Positions 1-8,727 of a DNA stretch of 64,000 nt are shown one piece after another. The DNA is from Rhinopithecus roxellana. Lineage: Eukaryota; Chordata; Mammalia; Primates; Cercopithecidae. Position 1 is the first letter of the stretch. Every line of letters starts with the position of its first letter. The translations under genes were made by a program, and so were the position numbers. A model generated the notes under the pieces. It worked only from the letters and a program-made list of their open reading frames with translations, ran no database searches and had not been told where the DNA came from. The DNA lies in assembly GCF_007565055.1 (NCBI RefSeq), contig NC_044553.1, forward strand, positions 41,927,916 through 41,991,915. Reading direction: 5' to 3'.

Positions 1-14
1 TTAATTAATTCAAA

Positions 15-355
15 TCATTTGACAAATATTTATCATGCACCTACTATGTGCAAAGGACAGTAAACTCAAAGTTGTACCACTCAGGTAACTTAACTTACAC
101 TCTCGTTAAGAGAGGCAGGCAGTAAGTAAACACACTGGTAAATACAAAATACCTTTTATCAGTTGATGACAATGGCTATGGAGAAAAACAAAATATGGTA
201 AGGATGGGGAGGAGTGGGCAAGAAAGGGTAGTACAGTATTGTCAGGACGATAGCATGACATGAGGTGAAAGACCTGATAGGACTGAGAACGTAAGCCTTG
301 CAGATTTCTGGGGGAAGGGCATTAGATGCCAGAGAAAATGGAAGTGCAACATTCC
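15..355 (-). mobile_element. L2 LINE fragment (minus strand)
   Basis: The stretch reads like the reverse complement of the L2 3' region. It starts with the 'cacctactatgtgc' motif, then has an 'agagaggcaggcagtaagtaaacac' block and a 'gctatggagaaaaacaaaatatgg' block, and ends near 'gggggaagggcattagatgcc'. These landmarks occur in that order in L2 copies. The sequence is strongly diverged and has no open frame, so it is an ancient relic. Family call is from memory of the consensus. Confidence 0.6.
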
Positions 356-398
356 TGAGTTAGTAGCATACCTAGTAGGTTTGGGAAACAACACAAAA

Positions 399-803
399 GC
401 CAGAAATCATGTGTTATAAACGAGGTCACAGTAGATGTAGTGTGTCCAAGCCAGAAATCATGTGTTATAAACGAGGTCACAGTAGATGTAGTGTGTCCAA
501 GCCAGAAATCATGTGTTATAAACGAGGTCACAGTAGATGTAGTGTGTCCAAGCCAGAAATCATGTGTTATAAACGAGGTCACAGTAGATGTAGTGTGTCC
601 AAGCCAGAAATCATGTGTTATAAATGAGGTCACAGTAGATGTAGTGTGTCCAAGCCAGAAATCATGTGTTATAAATGAGGTTACAGTAGATGTAGTGTGT
701 CCAAGCCAGAAATCATGTGTTATAAATGAGGTTACAGTAGATGTAGTGTGTCCAAGCCAGAAATCATGTGTTATAAATGAGGTTACAGTAGATGTAGTGT
801 GTC
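399..803. repeat. 51-bp minisatellite, eight copies
   Basis: Eight head-to-tail copies of a 51-bp unit start at 399, 450, 501, 552, 603, 654, 705 and 756; the last is slightly short. The unit begins 'gccagaaatcatgtgttata'. Copies differ in an ordered way. Copies 1-4 read 'aaacgaggtcac', copy 5 reads 'aaatgaggtcac' and copies 6-8 read 'aaatgaggttac'. Because 51 is a multiple of three, long frames stay open on both strands; they reflect periodicity, not coding. The last unit runs straight into the ERV LTR end at about 800, and both share a 'gtgtgtc' motif there. Confidence 0.95.
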
Positions 804-935
804 TCACACGTGTGTGTGTGAAGAGACCACCAAACAGGCTTTGTGTGAGCAACAAGGCTGTTTATTTCACCTGGGTGCAGGTGAGCTGAGTCCAAAAAGA
901 GTGAGCAAAGGGAGATGGGGTGGGGTCGTTTTATA
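800..935 (-). repeat. 3' LTR remnant (R-U5 only, U3 lost)
   Basis: On the minus strand this begins with TATAAAA (929-935), has AATAAA (complement of 861-866) and ends in a short CA-rich tail at 800. It matches the 6360-6540 LTR piece closely, including 'caaacaggctttgtgtgagc' against 'caaacagactttgtgtgagc'. The sequence upstream on the minus strand (from 936) is the env-end/polypurine-side sequence, so U3 from the LTR start to the TATA box is absent. Confidence 0.85.
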
Positions 936-1990
936 TTCCTGTCTTCTTATATTAATAAAAAAAAAATAATGGTAAAGTGTTGGTGTGGTGAAAATTTCTG
1001 GAGGTAGTATGGAGAGATAATGGGTGATGTTTCTCAGGGCTGTTTCAAGCGGGATTGGGGTGACATGGGAACCTAGAGTGGGAGAGATCAAGCTGAAGAA
1101 GATTTTGTAGTAAGGGGTGATATTGTGGCGTTGTTAGAAGGAGCATTTGTCGTATGGAATTATTGGTGATGGCCTGGATGCGGTTTTGTATGAATTGAGA
1201 AACTAAACGAAAGACACAAGCTCTGAATAAGAGAAGGAGAAAAACAGGTATTAAAGGACTAAGAGCTGGGAGGACCCAGGACATCCAATTAAAGAATGTC
1301 CAAGGGGGCCGGGCGCGGTGGCTCAAGCCTGTAATCCCAGCACTTTGGGAGGCCGAGACGGGCGGATCACAAGGTCAGGAGATCGAGACCATCCTGGCTA
1401 ACACAGTGAAACCCCGTCTCTACTAAAAATACAAAAAACTAGCCGGGCGAGGTGGCGGGTGCCTGTAGTCCCAGCTACTCGGGAGGCTGAGGCAGGAGAA
1501 TGGCGTGAACCTGGGAGGCGGAGCTTGCAGTGAGCTGAGATCTGGCCACTGCACTCCAGCCCGGGTGACAGAGCAAGACTCCGTCTCAAAAAAAAAAAAA
1601 AAAAAAAAAAAAAAAGAATGTCCAAGGGGGTTCAACGTTATTGTTTGCTTGGTTGGTGAGTTTTTGGGCTCTATCCTTGAGTTTTTCTATGTGGTCATAC
1701 ACCAGGCCAGATTGATTTAGGTAAAAACAGCACTCTTCATTTACAAATATACAGAGTCCTCTTTTTTTAGCAGTGACTAAGTTGAGGCCTCCACAATTAT
1801 GGAGGAAAGAGAAATGCATACCAGCAACTGCTTGTTAAAGAAGTATTAGCAATGGCTAGGAGAGTGTGAGTTTGATAGTGTGGTGGAGATAGCTGGGGAG
1901 AGCCAGAGGGTGGCACAAGAACAGGAACGAGAATAAGAGTAAGTATAAAAGTATAGGACTTCATCAGGGTGAAAGTATTGGAGTGTACTT
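936..1990 (-). pseudogene. ERV env transmembrane remnant, interrupted by Alu
   Basis: Two minus-strand segments flank the Alu at 1307-1612. The upstream segment (about 1819 down to 1613) encodes a region with the CX6CC pattern of gammaretroviral transmembrane subunits (C-IFVNEE-CC) followed by an amphipathic stretch. The downstream segment (1306 to about 1045) encodes a hydrophobic membrane span (around LPALSPLIPVFLLLLF) and a cytoplasmic tail, with a frame change near 1090. Only traces of the surface subunit remain between 1820 and 1990, so most of env is deleted. In the family this protein would mediate fusion; here it is a fragment with no usable start. Confidence 0.75.
1307..1612 (+). mobile_element. 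AluY-type element (AluYRa-like)
   Basis: Full-length Alu with left and right arms, a middle A-rich linker and a poly(A) tail. It is flanked by a perfect target-site duplication beginning 'aaagaatgtccaaggg' at 1291-1306 and 1613-1628. Diagnostic bases 'ctcaagcctg', 'gagacgggcgg', 'actagccgggcgaggtgg' and 'cagcccggg' fit Old World monkey AluY subfamilies. It lies inside the ERV env remnant in the opposite orientation, so it postdates the provirus. Confidence 0.95.
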
Positions 1991-2006
1991 TGTCACTGAA
2001 GATCTT

Positions 2007-2515
2007 CTATCCACTTAGAGACTTAAGGGTGGCAGTTTGAGGTAAAACCAGGCGCCACTGAATACCAAGAGCCTGAAAAACTGCTTCAGTGATTTGACTA
2101 ATAAAGGCCGGTCTGTTATCAGATCGTATAGAGGTGGGAAGGCCAAACCGAGGAATTATGTCTGACAAAAGGGAAGAAATGACCGTGGTGGCCTTCTTAG
2201 ACCCTGTGGGAAAGGGGCCTCTATCCATCCAGTGAAAGTGTCTATCCAGACCAAGAGGCATTTCAGTTTCCTGACACGAGGCATGTGAGTAAAGTCAATT
2301 TGACAGTTCTGGGCGGGGGCAAGTCCCTGAGCTTGATATGTAGGGAAAGGAGGGGGCCTGAAAAATTCTTGAGGAGTAGTAGAATAGCAGATGGAACACT
2401 GAGAAGTGATTTCCTTGAGGACAGATTTCCACGATGGAAAGGAAATAAGAGGTTCTAAGAGGCAGGCTAGTGGCTTGTAACCTACATGGAAGAGGTTATG
2501 AAATGACAACAGAAT
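2007..2515 (-). pseudogene. ERV pol integrase remnant
   Basis: On the minus strand the zinc-binding HHCC region is visible (FHNLFHVGY and CSIC), followed by the catalytic core with a first Asp in QIDFTHMP and a second in SDNRPAF. The region carries a frame change near 2200-2260. The third catalytic acidic residue (Glu) is not recognisable, because the frame degrades after GIQWRLVLP and the sequence soon passes into env remnant. Integrase would join viral cDNA to host DNA; this copy lacks part of the active site. Confidence 0.8.
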
Positions 2516-2639
2516 AGAATGGGCCTGTGAGACTGGAAGGAGATATTTTCTTTAGTCCAAGAACCATTTGCCTTATGTGGGAAGAGATAGGTGGAAGTTT
2601 CAGTGAGGGAGTAGATGGGAGTGACCAAATGAGAAGAAG

Positions 2640-3100
2640 AAAAACTGCAGTGAGGGATACAAGTTGGAATGCTAGCTGCTTGTTTAGCTATTTTATCAGC
2701 ATAAACATTGCCCTAAGTAATGTGATCTGATGCCTTTTGATGGCCTTTGCAGTGAATGACTCCAGCTTTCTTTGGAAGTAAATTGGCCTTGAGAAGAGTT
2801 TTTATTAAAGAGGCATTAATGATGAAGGACCCTTGCATAGTGAGGAAACTTCTTTCTGCCAATATAACATCATGGTGATACAGGATATGGAAGGCATAGA
2901 GTCAGTATAAACACTGACGTGTAGTCCCTTTGCAAGAGTGAGGGCTCAAGTTAAGGCAATGAGTTCAGCTTGCTGAGAAGTAGTGGAGGGGGGCAGAGTG
3001 GTAGCCTCAGTGATAGATGTGGAAGATACTATAGCAAAGGCAGGCTATGCTGGTGAGTGGCAATTAGGCCTGGTGGAACTGCCATCAATAAACCAAGTGT
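2640..3100 (-). pseudogene. ERV pol RNase H remnant
   Basis: Minus-strand translation gives a retroviral RNase H signature in order: WFIDGSS (first Asp, near 3075-3095), QQAELIAL (Glu), YTDS (second Asp) and HCKGHQK (near 2740-2757). An in-frame TGA follows the AELIALT segment, and there is another stop upstream. RNase H removes the RNA strand during reverse transcription. The order RT, RNase H, integrase is as expected for pol. Confidence 0.75.
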
Positions 3101-3119
3101 GAAAAGGGTAAGGAACACA

Positions 3120-4270
3120 AAAGAAGGAAACATGCGGAAATGTAGTGAATGTCAGGTGGATCAGAGAGATACAGTCATGGGGGTCAGGTGTGGCATCCGG
3201 AATAATGTGGGAGGCCAGATTGACTTCCTGGCCAGGAACAATGGTAACTGTGGGAGACTCAACAAAGAGTGAGTACAGCTGAAGGAGCCGGGGAGCAAAA
3301 AGCCTATGTATCAGGTGTGAGGAAGAAAATAGATTTTAGAAGTTATGAGAACTGTAGAGTGTGAGTTGAGCATAGTTTATGATTTTGAGGGCCTCTAAAA
3401 GTATTAGGGCGGCGGCAGCCGCTGCACACAGACATGAGGGCTAGGCTAAAACAGTAAGGTCAAGCTGTTTGGATAAAAAGGCTGCAGAGCACGGTCCCAC
3501 TGTTGTGTAATAATTCTGACTGCACTAACCATGCCTTGGAAGGAAAGGAGTTGTTGTTTTGTAGAAGGGATTGGGGTTTGGGAGATTAGCAAGGAGAGCA
3601 CATGTGTTTCATGAGAATTATGCCAAGATAGGTAACAGATGAGGAAAAAATTTGGGCTTCACTGAAGTAATGGGGGCTGTCTGTGAAGCCTTGTGGCAGT
3701 ACAGCCCAGGTAATTTCCTGAGCCTGATGGGTGTCAGGGTCAGTCTAAGTGAAAGCAGAGAGAGGCTGGGATGAAGGGTGCAAAGGAATAGTAAAGAAAG
3801 CACATTTGAGATCCAGAACAGAATACTGGGTTGTGGAGGGAGGTATTGAGGATAGGAGAGTATATGGGTTTGGCACCATGGGGTGTACAGGCAAAACAAT
3901 TTGGTTGATAAGGGGCATATCTTAAACTAACCTGTAAGGCTTGTCTGGTTTTAGAACAGGTAAAATGGGGGAATTGTAAGGAGAGTTTATAGGCTTTAAA
4001 AGGCCATGCGTTAACAGGCGAGTGATAACAGGCTTTATTCCTTTTAAAGCATGCCATAGGATGGGATATTGGCATTGAGCTGGGTAAGGGTGATTAGATT
4101 TTAATGGGACGGTAAGGGGTGCATGATTCATCACTAAGGAGGGAGTAGAGGTGTCCTATACTTGTGGGTTAAGGTGGGGAGACACAAGGGGAGGATGTGA
4201 AGGAAGCTTCGAACTGGGGGAAAAGGCGACAATGAGGTGTGGCTATAGCCTAGGAATAGTCAGGGAAGCA
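3120..4270 (-). pseudogene. ERV pol reverse transcriptase remnant
   Basis: The RT fingers/palm start is recognisable on the minus strand (KGIKPVITRLLTHGLLKP and SPILPVLKPDKPYRLV, about 4100-3925), then a frameshift, then LPQGFTDSPHYF at about 3705-3670. The YXDD catalytic box expected shortly after is absent: the sequence goes from SEAQIF almost directly to VTYLGIIL, so the palm core appears deleted. The part from 3590 to 3120 corresponds to the connection region and is heavily decayed. RT would copy viral RNA to DNA; this copy could not. Confidence 0.78.
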
Positions 4271-4280
4271 GATAATTTAG

Positions 4281-4520
4281 TTAAAATGTCTCAACCAAAA
4301 AGGGAGCTGGGTAGGTGCAGATAACTAAAAGGGAGTGTATAAAAGAATGTTGTCCAAGTTGGCACCAGAGTTGGGGAGTTTTAAGGGGTCTAGAAGCCTG
4401 GCCGTCAATACCCACAACAGTTATGGAGGCAAGGGAAACAGGTCCTTGAAAAGAAGGTAACGTGGAGTGGGTAGCCTGTGTATTGATTAAGAAGGGGACG
4501 GATTTACCCTCCACTGTGAG
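4281..4520 (-). pseudogene. ERV protease remnant
   Basis: The minus strand encodes a retropepsin-like segment with FLINTQATHSTL in the place of the active-site turn, then SITVVGIDG and PLLV-like strands. Retropepsins need an Asp-Thr-Gly triad; here it reads Asn-Thr-Gln, so the catalytic Asp and the Gly are both changed. The segment lies between gag and RT as expected. Substitutions, together with downstream stops, mark it as inactive. Confidence 0.7.
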
Positions 4521-4599
4521 AGTTACCGGAAGTTCGGCATCCGTGATGGTCCAGGGGGCTTCCGAGGCGATCAGGAAGCGTCAGTCTTCAGCCACTAAG

Positions 4600-5874
4600 C
4601 CGAGAAGATCTGGGAAGGAGTCAGAGTCCTGGGCCAGAGTTCCCAGGCTCTGAGAGTGGCTGCCAGGTGAGTTGAACCATCCGATTTCCAGTGGGGTCCC
4701 ACACAGATGGGACACAGCTTAGAAGGAATCCCGGGCTGGGGGCATACCTTGGCCCAGTGGCCAGATTTCCGGCACTTGAAGCAAGCTCCTGGGGAGGAGG
4801 TCCTGGATGAACCCCAGCAGCTGCGGTTCACGCATTTTGAAGTTATTGTGTGCTGGAGATGTGGCTGGGGTTTCTTTCACAGTGGAGGCAAGTAATTGCA
4901 ATTCAGAAATGTGTTGCCATCTGGCTGCCTCCTCTCTATTATTGTACGCCTTGAAGGCAAGGTTGATTAATTCCTGTCGTGGGGTTTGATGGCCGGATTC
5001 TAACATTTGGAGTTTTATTTAATGTAGGGAGTGGATTGGATAATAGAATGTATATTGAGAATAAGACAGCCTTTTGACCTTTTAGGGTCTAGGGCTGTAA
5101 AATGTCTCAGGGTTGCTGCCAAACAAGCGATGAACTGGGCTGGGTTTTTCATATTTGATGAAAAAGAGCCTAAACGCTGATTTGGGAGAGGTCAGATAAA
5201 GAAAAAGGAGCATTAACCTTGACTATGTCTTTAGCTCCAGTCACCCTTTTAAGAGGGAATTGCATCGCTTCTCGGCCTTTTGGCTAAGATCAAGTGAAGC
5301 GGAAATTGCTAGGCAGGTAGAGGAGGGCTAGTCGAGGAAGGAAACTGTAAGCCAGACCAGGTGTGAGGAGGGGAGGTGATAAAAGGATTATAGGGTGGGG
5401 GAGCGGAGGCTGAGGAAAAATTGGGACCTGGCTCAGCCTGGCAAGGAGCAGCCTGGGGAAGAGGGGAGAGGTCAGATGCGTCCGTAAAAAAGGAAGATTG
5501 GAAAAGACTCAGCGATGCTTGGAGCTGGGACTGAGGGGACAGGCGGGAGGGAAAGAAGGAAGATTTGGGATGAGTTGCATTGGAAACAGAGGCTAGGGAG
5601 GGACCGGTGTGTAAAAGAATGCCTGGACGTCAGGCACCGCATACTGGTTGCCCATTTTACAACAAGAATTATTTAGATCTTGTGGGATGGAAAAATCGAA
5701 AGTGCTGTTTTCTGGCTATTTGGAACCACTGTCATGTTTGTATTGGGGTCAAGCGGCATTGTAGAAGAAAATAAGGTGCTTAGGTTTTAGGTCAGGTGTG
5801 AGTTGAAGAGGTTTTAAGTTTTTGAGAACACAGGCTAAGGGAGAAGGGGGAATGGAGAGCAGAAGTTTGCCCAT
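4600..5874 (-). pseudogene. ERV gag remnant with CCHC zinc knuckle
   Basis: A plausible gag start (MGKLLLSIPPSPLACVLK) lies at 5874 on the minus strand; the matrix frame runs to a stop near 5749. Capsid-like sequence (KNPAQFIACLAATLRHF) is seen around 5155-5100. The nucleocapsid has one CCHC knuckle, CFKCRKSGHWAKVC, near 4795-4750, followed by a partial CPIC..H motif. Gag would build the virion core and bind genomic RNA. Several stops and frame changes break it, and a U2 snRNA fragment is inserted at 5264-5296. Confidence 0.75.
5264..5296 (+). pseudogene. RNU2 pseudogene fragment: U2 snRNA 5' fragment (33 nt retropseudogene)
   Basis: Positions 5264-5296 match the first 33 nucleotides of U2 snRNA as I know it, starting 'atcgcttctcggccttttgg' and stopping after 'caagtg'. 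Beyond that the match ends. The fragment is flanked by imperfect 13-bp direct repeats, 'aagagggaattgc' (5251-5263) and 'aagcggaaattgc' (5297-5309), 11 of 13 identical, as expected for L1-mediated insertion. It lies in the ERV gag remnant, in the opposite orientation. It has no U2 promoter and is too short to be functional. Confidence 0.88.
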
Positions 5875-6339
5875 AGTGAAGGAGGTAAGTTTAAAGAGCA
5901 AGGTAGAGACACAGAGAAGGGGGTGGGTCAGCAGCCCTGGGCTGCAACGTGGGTTAGCAGCCAAAGCAGGCATCCCCGTGACTGACTTGCCAGCAAGGGA
6001 ATGTCGGGGAATGACCAAGGCAGGCGTCCCCGCGGTGGTCAGACACCAAGGGAAGGCTGTCTTCCCGAGTCCATGACTGGTGTCGGAGTTTTGGGTCCAC
6101 GGATAAAATGTGTCTCCTTTGTCTCTACTAGAGAGGAAAAAGACTTGGAATTGGAAGGACAGGGAGATTGAAAGGTAGCAAGAGAGACTGCAGAAGAGAG
6201 TGAAAAGACCGCTTACTCGATTTGAAATTGGTGAGATGTTCCTTGGGCTGGTTGGTCTGAGGACCCAAGGTCATAGGTGGATCTCTTCACAGAGTGAGGG
6301 CGAGGACAGGGTACTGGTCTCTCGAAGGAGTCCTGCTGA

Positions 6340-6357
6340 CCCAGGTCTTCAGCACCA
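6340..6357 (-). other. ERV primer-binding site, tRNA-Phe-like
   Basis: On the minus strand, two bases after the LTR end, an 18-nt site reads 'tggtgctgaagacctggg'. It starts with the universal tgg complement of the tRNA CCA end and fits the 3' end of tRNA-Phe better than tRNA-His, allowing for a few transitions. It would prime minus-strand cDNA synthesis. Confidence 0.6.
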
Positions 6358-6359
6358 AA

Positions 6360-6364
6360 TGTCT

Positions 6365-6424
<60 letters not shown>

Positions 6425-6569
6425 GAAACCACCAAACAGACTTTGTGTGAGCAACAACGCCGTTTATTTCACCTGGGTGCAGGCGAGCTGAGTCTGAAAA
6501 GAGGGTGAATGAAGGGAGATAGGGGTGGGGCCGTTTTATAGGATTTGGGTAGGTAAAGGAAAATTACAA
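6360..6569 (-). repeat. 5' LTR remnant (R-U5 and part of U3)
   Basis: Minus-strand LTR piece with TATAAAA (complement of 6534-6540) and AATAAA (complement of 6463-6468). About 30 bp upstream of the TATA box still match LTR7-like U3 ('ttttcctttacctacccaaa' on the minus strand). Beyond 6569 the similarity stops, so most U3 promoter/enhancer sequence is gone. The U5 end carries an expanded dinucleotide tract. Confidence 0.82.
6368..6422. repeat. (GT)n microsatellite in LTR U5
   Basis: About 27 uninterrupted GT units occupy the U5 tail of the 5' LTR remnant. The matching place in the other LTR (809-820) has only a short acgtgtgtgtgtg run, so the tract expanded in this copy. Confidence 0.95.
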
Positions 6570-7051
6570 CCAGCAGAGCGTGGGGATTGGCATACTTATT
6601 GTGGCATGTGGTCATATTCTAGATGTTTTTTAAAAGTAGACTTGACAGTATTTGTCAATAAATACTACATAAAGATGACGGATGACTTCACGATGTTTTG
6701 CTTATGCAAGTGGAAAGATGACTTATCAAGATGTAAAAGGCAAGGCAAAACAAAACTAAAAATAGTATGACTGGATTTCTTTTTAGACACAATACACTTC
6801 AACAGCTATTAGACATCTGTAGGGAGAGCTGAATAGGTCATAAAACACACAAGTCTATATTCCGAGTATAGAGATATACATTTGGAAGTCATCAGCTCAT
6901 TGATAGTAGTTGAAGTCTTTACATCAGATAAGGTGAGCCAGTGAGTGAGTGTGAAAACTAGTAGAAGTCTGATGCTTGAACCTTAGAATATTCCAATATT
7001 CATAGATCTTAGAAATGAGGAGAAAGCAAACCAAAAGTTGATTGCCAATGA
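6570..7051. other. Unassigned noncoding sequence
   Basis: Moderately AT-rich sequence between the ERV and the MLT1-type LTR. I see no recognisable repeat, RNA gene or conserved open frame. Confidence 0.6.
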
Positions 7052-7418
7052 AACAGTGCTGTGGTCCAAATATGTGTGCCCCCCAAAATGTCTGTGTTTA
7101 AATCCTAACCTCCAATGTGATAATATTAGAGGTGCAGCCTTTGGAAGGTGATCAGGTCAAGAGGGAAGAGCCCTCACGTATAACACTAGTGCTCTTCACA
7201 AAAAGAGACCACAAAGAGCTCGTTTTTCCCTTCTGCCATGTGACATTACAATGAAAAGACAGCTGTCGCTCAGAGGAAGTGGGCCCTCTCCAGACACCAA
7301 ATATGCCAGCACCTAGACCTTGAACCTCTAAGCCCCTAGAATTGTAAGAAATAAATTTGTTGTTTATAAGGCACCCAGTCTGTGCTAGTTTGTTATAGCA
7401 GTGAAAAGGACTAAGACA
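7052..7418 (+). mobile_element. MaLR LTR, MLT1-like
   Basis: Landmarks of an MLT1-type LTR occur in order: 'tgtgtgccccccaaaatg', 'aaatcctaacctccaatgtg', 'cctttggaaggtgatcaggt', 'ttctgccatgtgacattac', 'cctctccagacaccaaatat', the polyadenylation signal in 'aagaaataaatttgttgttt', and the end 'ggactaagaca'. It is a solo LTR, diverged and without internal sequence. Confidence 0.8.
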
Positions 7419-8417
7419 AGAAACCCAGAGGCTGTTAAAAAAAAAAAGAAAAAAAAAAAACAAAGATTGAACAAGTGATCAAATGATAGATTAGGTACGA
7501 CAAGGACTAGGAATTGACCTCTGTGTTTAACAATATGACAGTAGCTTATGACTTCTATAGAAGGGTAGAGATAAGGCCTGACTGATTTGAGTTCAAGCAA
7601 GAATGGGGAAAGGGAACTATATATATTGAGGCAACATGCACAGGTAATTCTTTTCAGTAGTTTTGCTGAAAGAAGCTCAAAGAAATGGAACAAACTAGAG
7701 AGAAATGTGAAGTTGAGCAAGTTTTATTTTTAGTATACGATTACAGCTTATTTGAATACCAATAAGAGTAAGAAATTGATGACACAAGAGAAGCACAACA
7801 ATGCTTCTGCTTCTAGAGTGCTACTAGAGTCATATCCTCAAGAGGAGATGGGCTGCAGTATAAAAGCAAAGGGGCTGGCCTTCAACAAAGGTACAGACAT
7901 TTCACCAATAATAAGACAAATGCAATATAAATAAGCACAAAAGCAGTCAACTTTTTTTTTTTTTTTTTTTTAACTCTGTGGAGTAGAAAAAGGATGAGAC
8001 TTAGCCAGGTTTGAGATTTTTTCCAGAAAATGTCAATGCACAGACAGTGGCCATGAAGGTATGCCGAAGGGAGTGATTATAATGATCAGGCAAAGACTCT
8101 ATGTGAAAGTGGAAGTGAGAGCACATGGTATGCGAGAAATATTGTAAAGGTAGCAAAAGCAGTGGAATGTAGGATACTGGTAGGATTTAAGAATTCTTAG
8201 TGTCAGGGCAGTGGAAGAAGTAAGTTGGAAAAATGGGAGTGGTGTTTGGAGAGTGTAATGCTTAAAATGAAGATTATGGAGAAGAGCAATTATAGACAAT
8301 GCCAACATCTTGGTCATGACCATAGATGTATATGCCTGAGATAGGGTAAAAAAAAAATACAATCACTGGAGGGGAGGAGGTGAAAAAAAAAAGAGGTAGC
8401 AGATATGTGAAAAATAA

Positions 8418-8475
8418 TATAAATACACACACATACATATATACACATATATATTTTATATATATGTCTATGTAT
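8418..8475. repeat. AT/AC-rich low-complexity tract
   Basis: Alternating purine-pyrimidine sequence: 'aatacacacacatacatata' followed by 'cacatatatattttatatat'. Degenerate microsatellite. Confidence 0.85.
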
Positions 8476-8685
8476 TGAGAAAAACAATATGCTAGGTGCT
8501 GAGTTTGAAAAAATGTGAAGGAGAAAGACCTGGGGATGTGTAGATGCCTGCAACAAGGTGGAGTAATAAAAGGCATAATATAATAGTTGGAACTTAAAGC
8601 TAGATATTTTTAAGGAGAATTGTCCGAAAGGTGCCAAGAGAGTATATGCTTATCTCCAGGCCCAGTAACAGAAGAGTGCAGAAAG

Positions 8686-8694
8686 AAAAAAAAA

Positions 8695-8725
<31 letters not shown>

Positions 8726-8727
8726 AA
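8686..8727. repeat. (AAAT)n microsatellite
   Basis: A run of A followed by about nine AAAT units. No Alu or L1 body precedes it on the plus strand, so it is not clearly a retrotransposon tail. Confidence 0.92.

Larger units (their letters stand above)
800..6569 (-). mobile_element. Class I endogenous retrovirus, HERV-H/HERV-F-like, defective
   Basis: Reading the minus strand from 6569 down to 800 gives the order of a simple gammaretrovirus-like provirus: LTR remnant, primer-binding site, gag with one CCHC zinc knuckle, protease, reverse transcriptase, RNase H, integrase, env transmembrane remnant, second LTR remnant. The two LTR pieces share R-U5 sequence including TATAAAA, AATAAA and a CA-rich tail, and resemble LTR7 (HERV-H). 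The env end and the sequence just before the 3' LTR also look HERV-H-like, while the primer-binding site is closer to tRNA-Phe. All genes carry stops, frameshifts or deletions. Most of env surface and most U3 sequence are missing, and an Alu splits env. The element cannot be functional. Confidence 0.88.

Noticed and set aside
399..803. CRISPR-like array
   Set aside because: Units are contiguous with no variable spacers, and the context is primate repeat DNA. It is a minisatellite.
322..889. Long open frames on both strands through the 51-bp array (up to 177 codons)
   Set aside because: The unit length is a multiple of three, so frames without stops stay open automatically. The products are pure repeats of a 17-residue unit with no domain, and frames are open in both directions.
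1398..1625. Protein-like frames over Alu sequences here and at 9427-9621, 29584-30030, 41941-42129, 47498-47692, 50838-51218 and 59352-59800
   Set aside because: They are translations of Alu consensus sequence (for example SPRLECSGTISAHC-type strings), not genes.
800..6569. A potentially functional provirus
   Set aside because: Every gene has stops, frameshifts or deletions. Most env surface sequence, the RT catalytic box and nearly all U3 are missing.
7440..8680. Possible old interspersed repeats around 7500-8300
   Set aside because: Some phrases look familiar from ancient mammalian repeats, but no ordered set of landmarks supports a named family.
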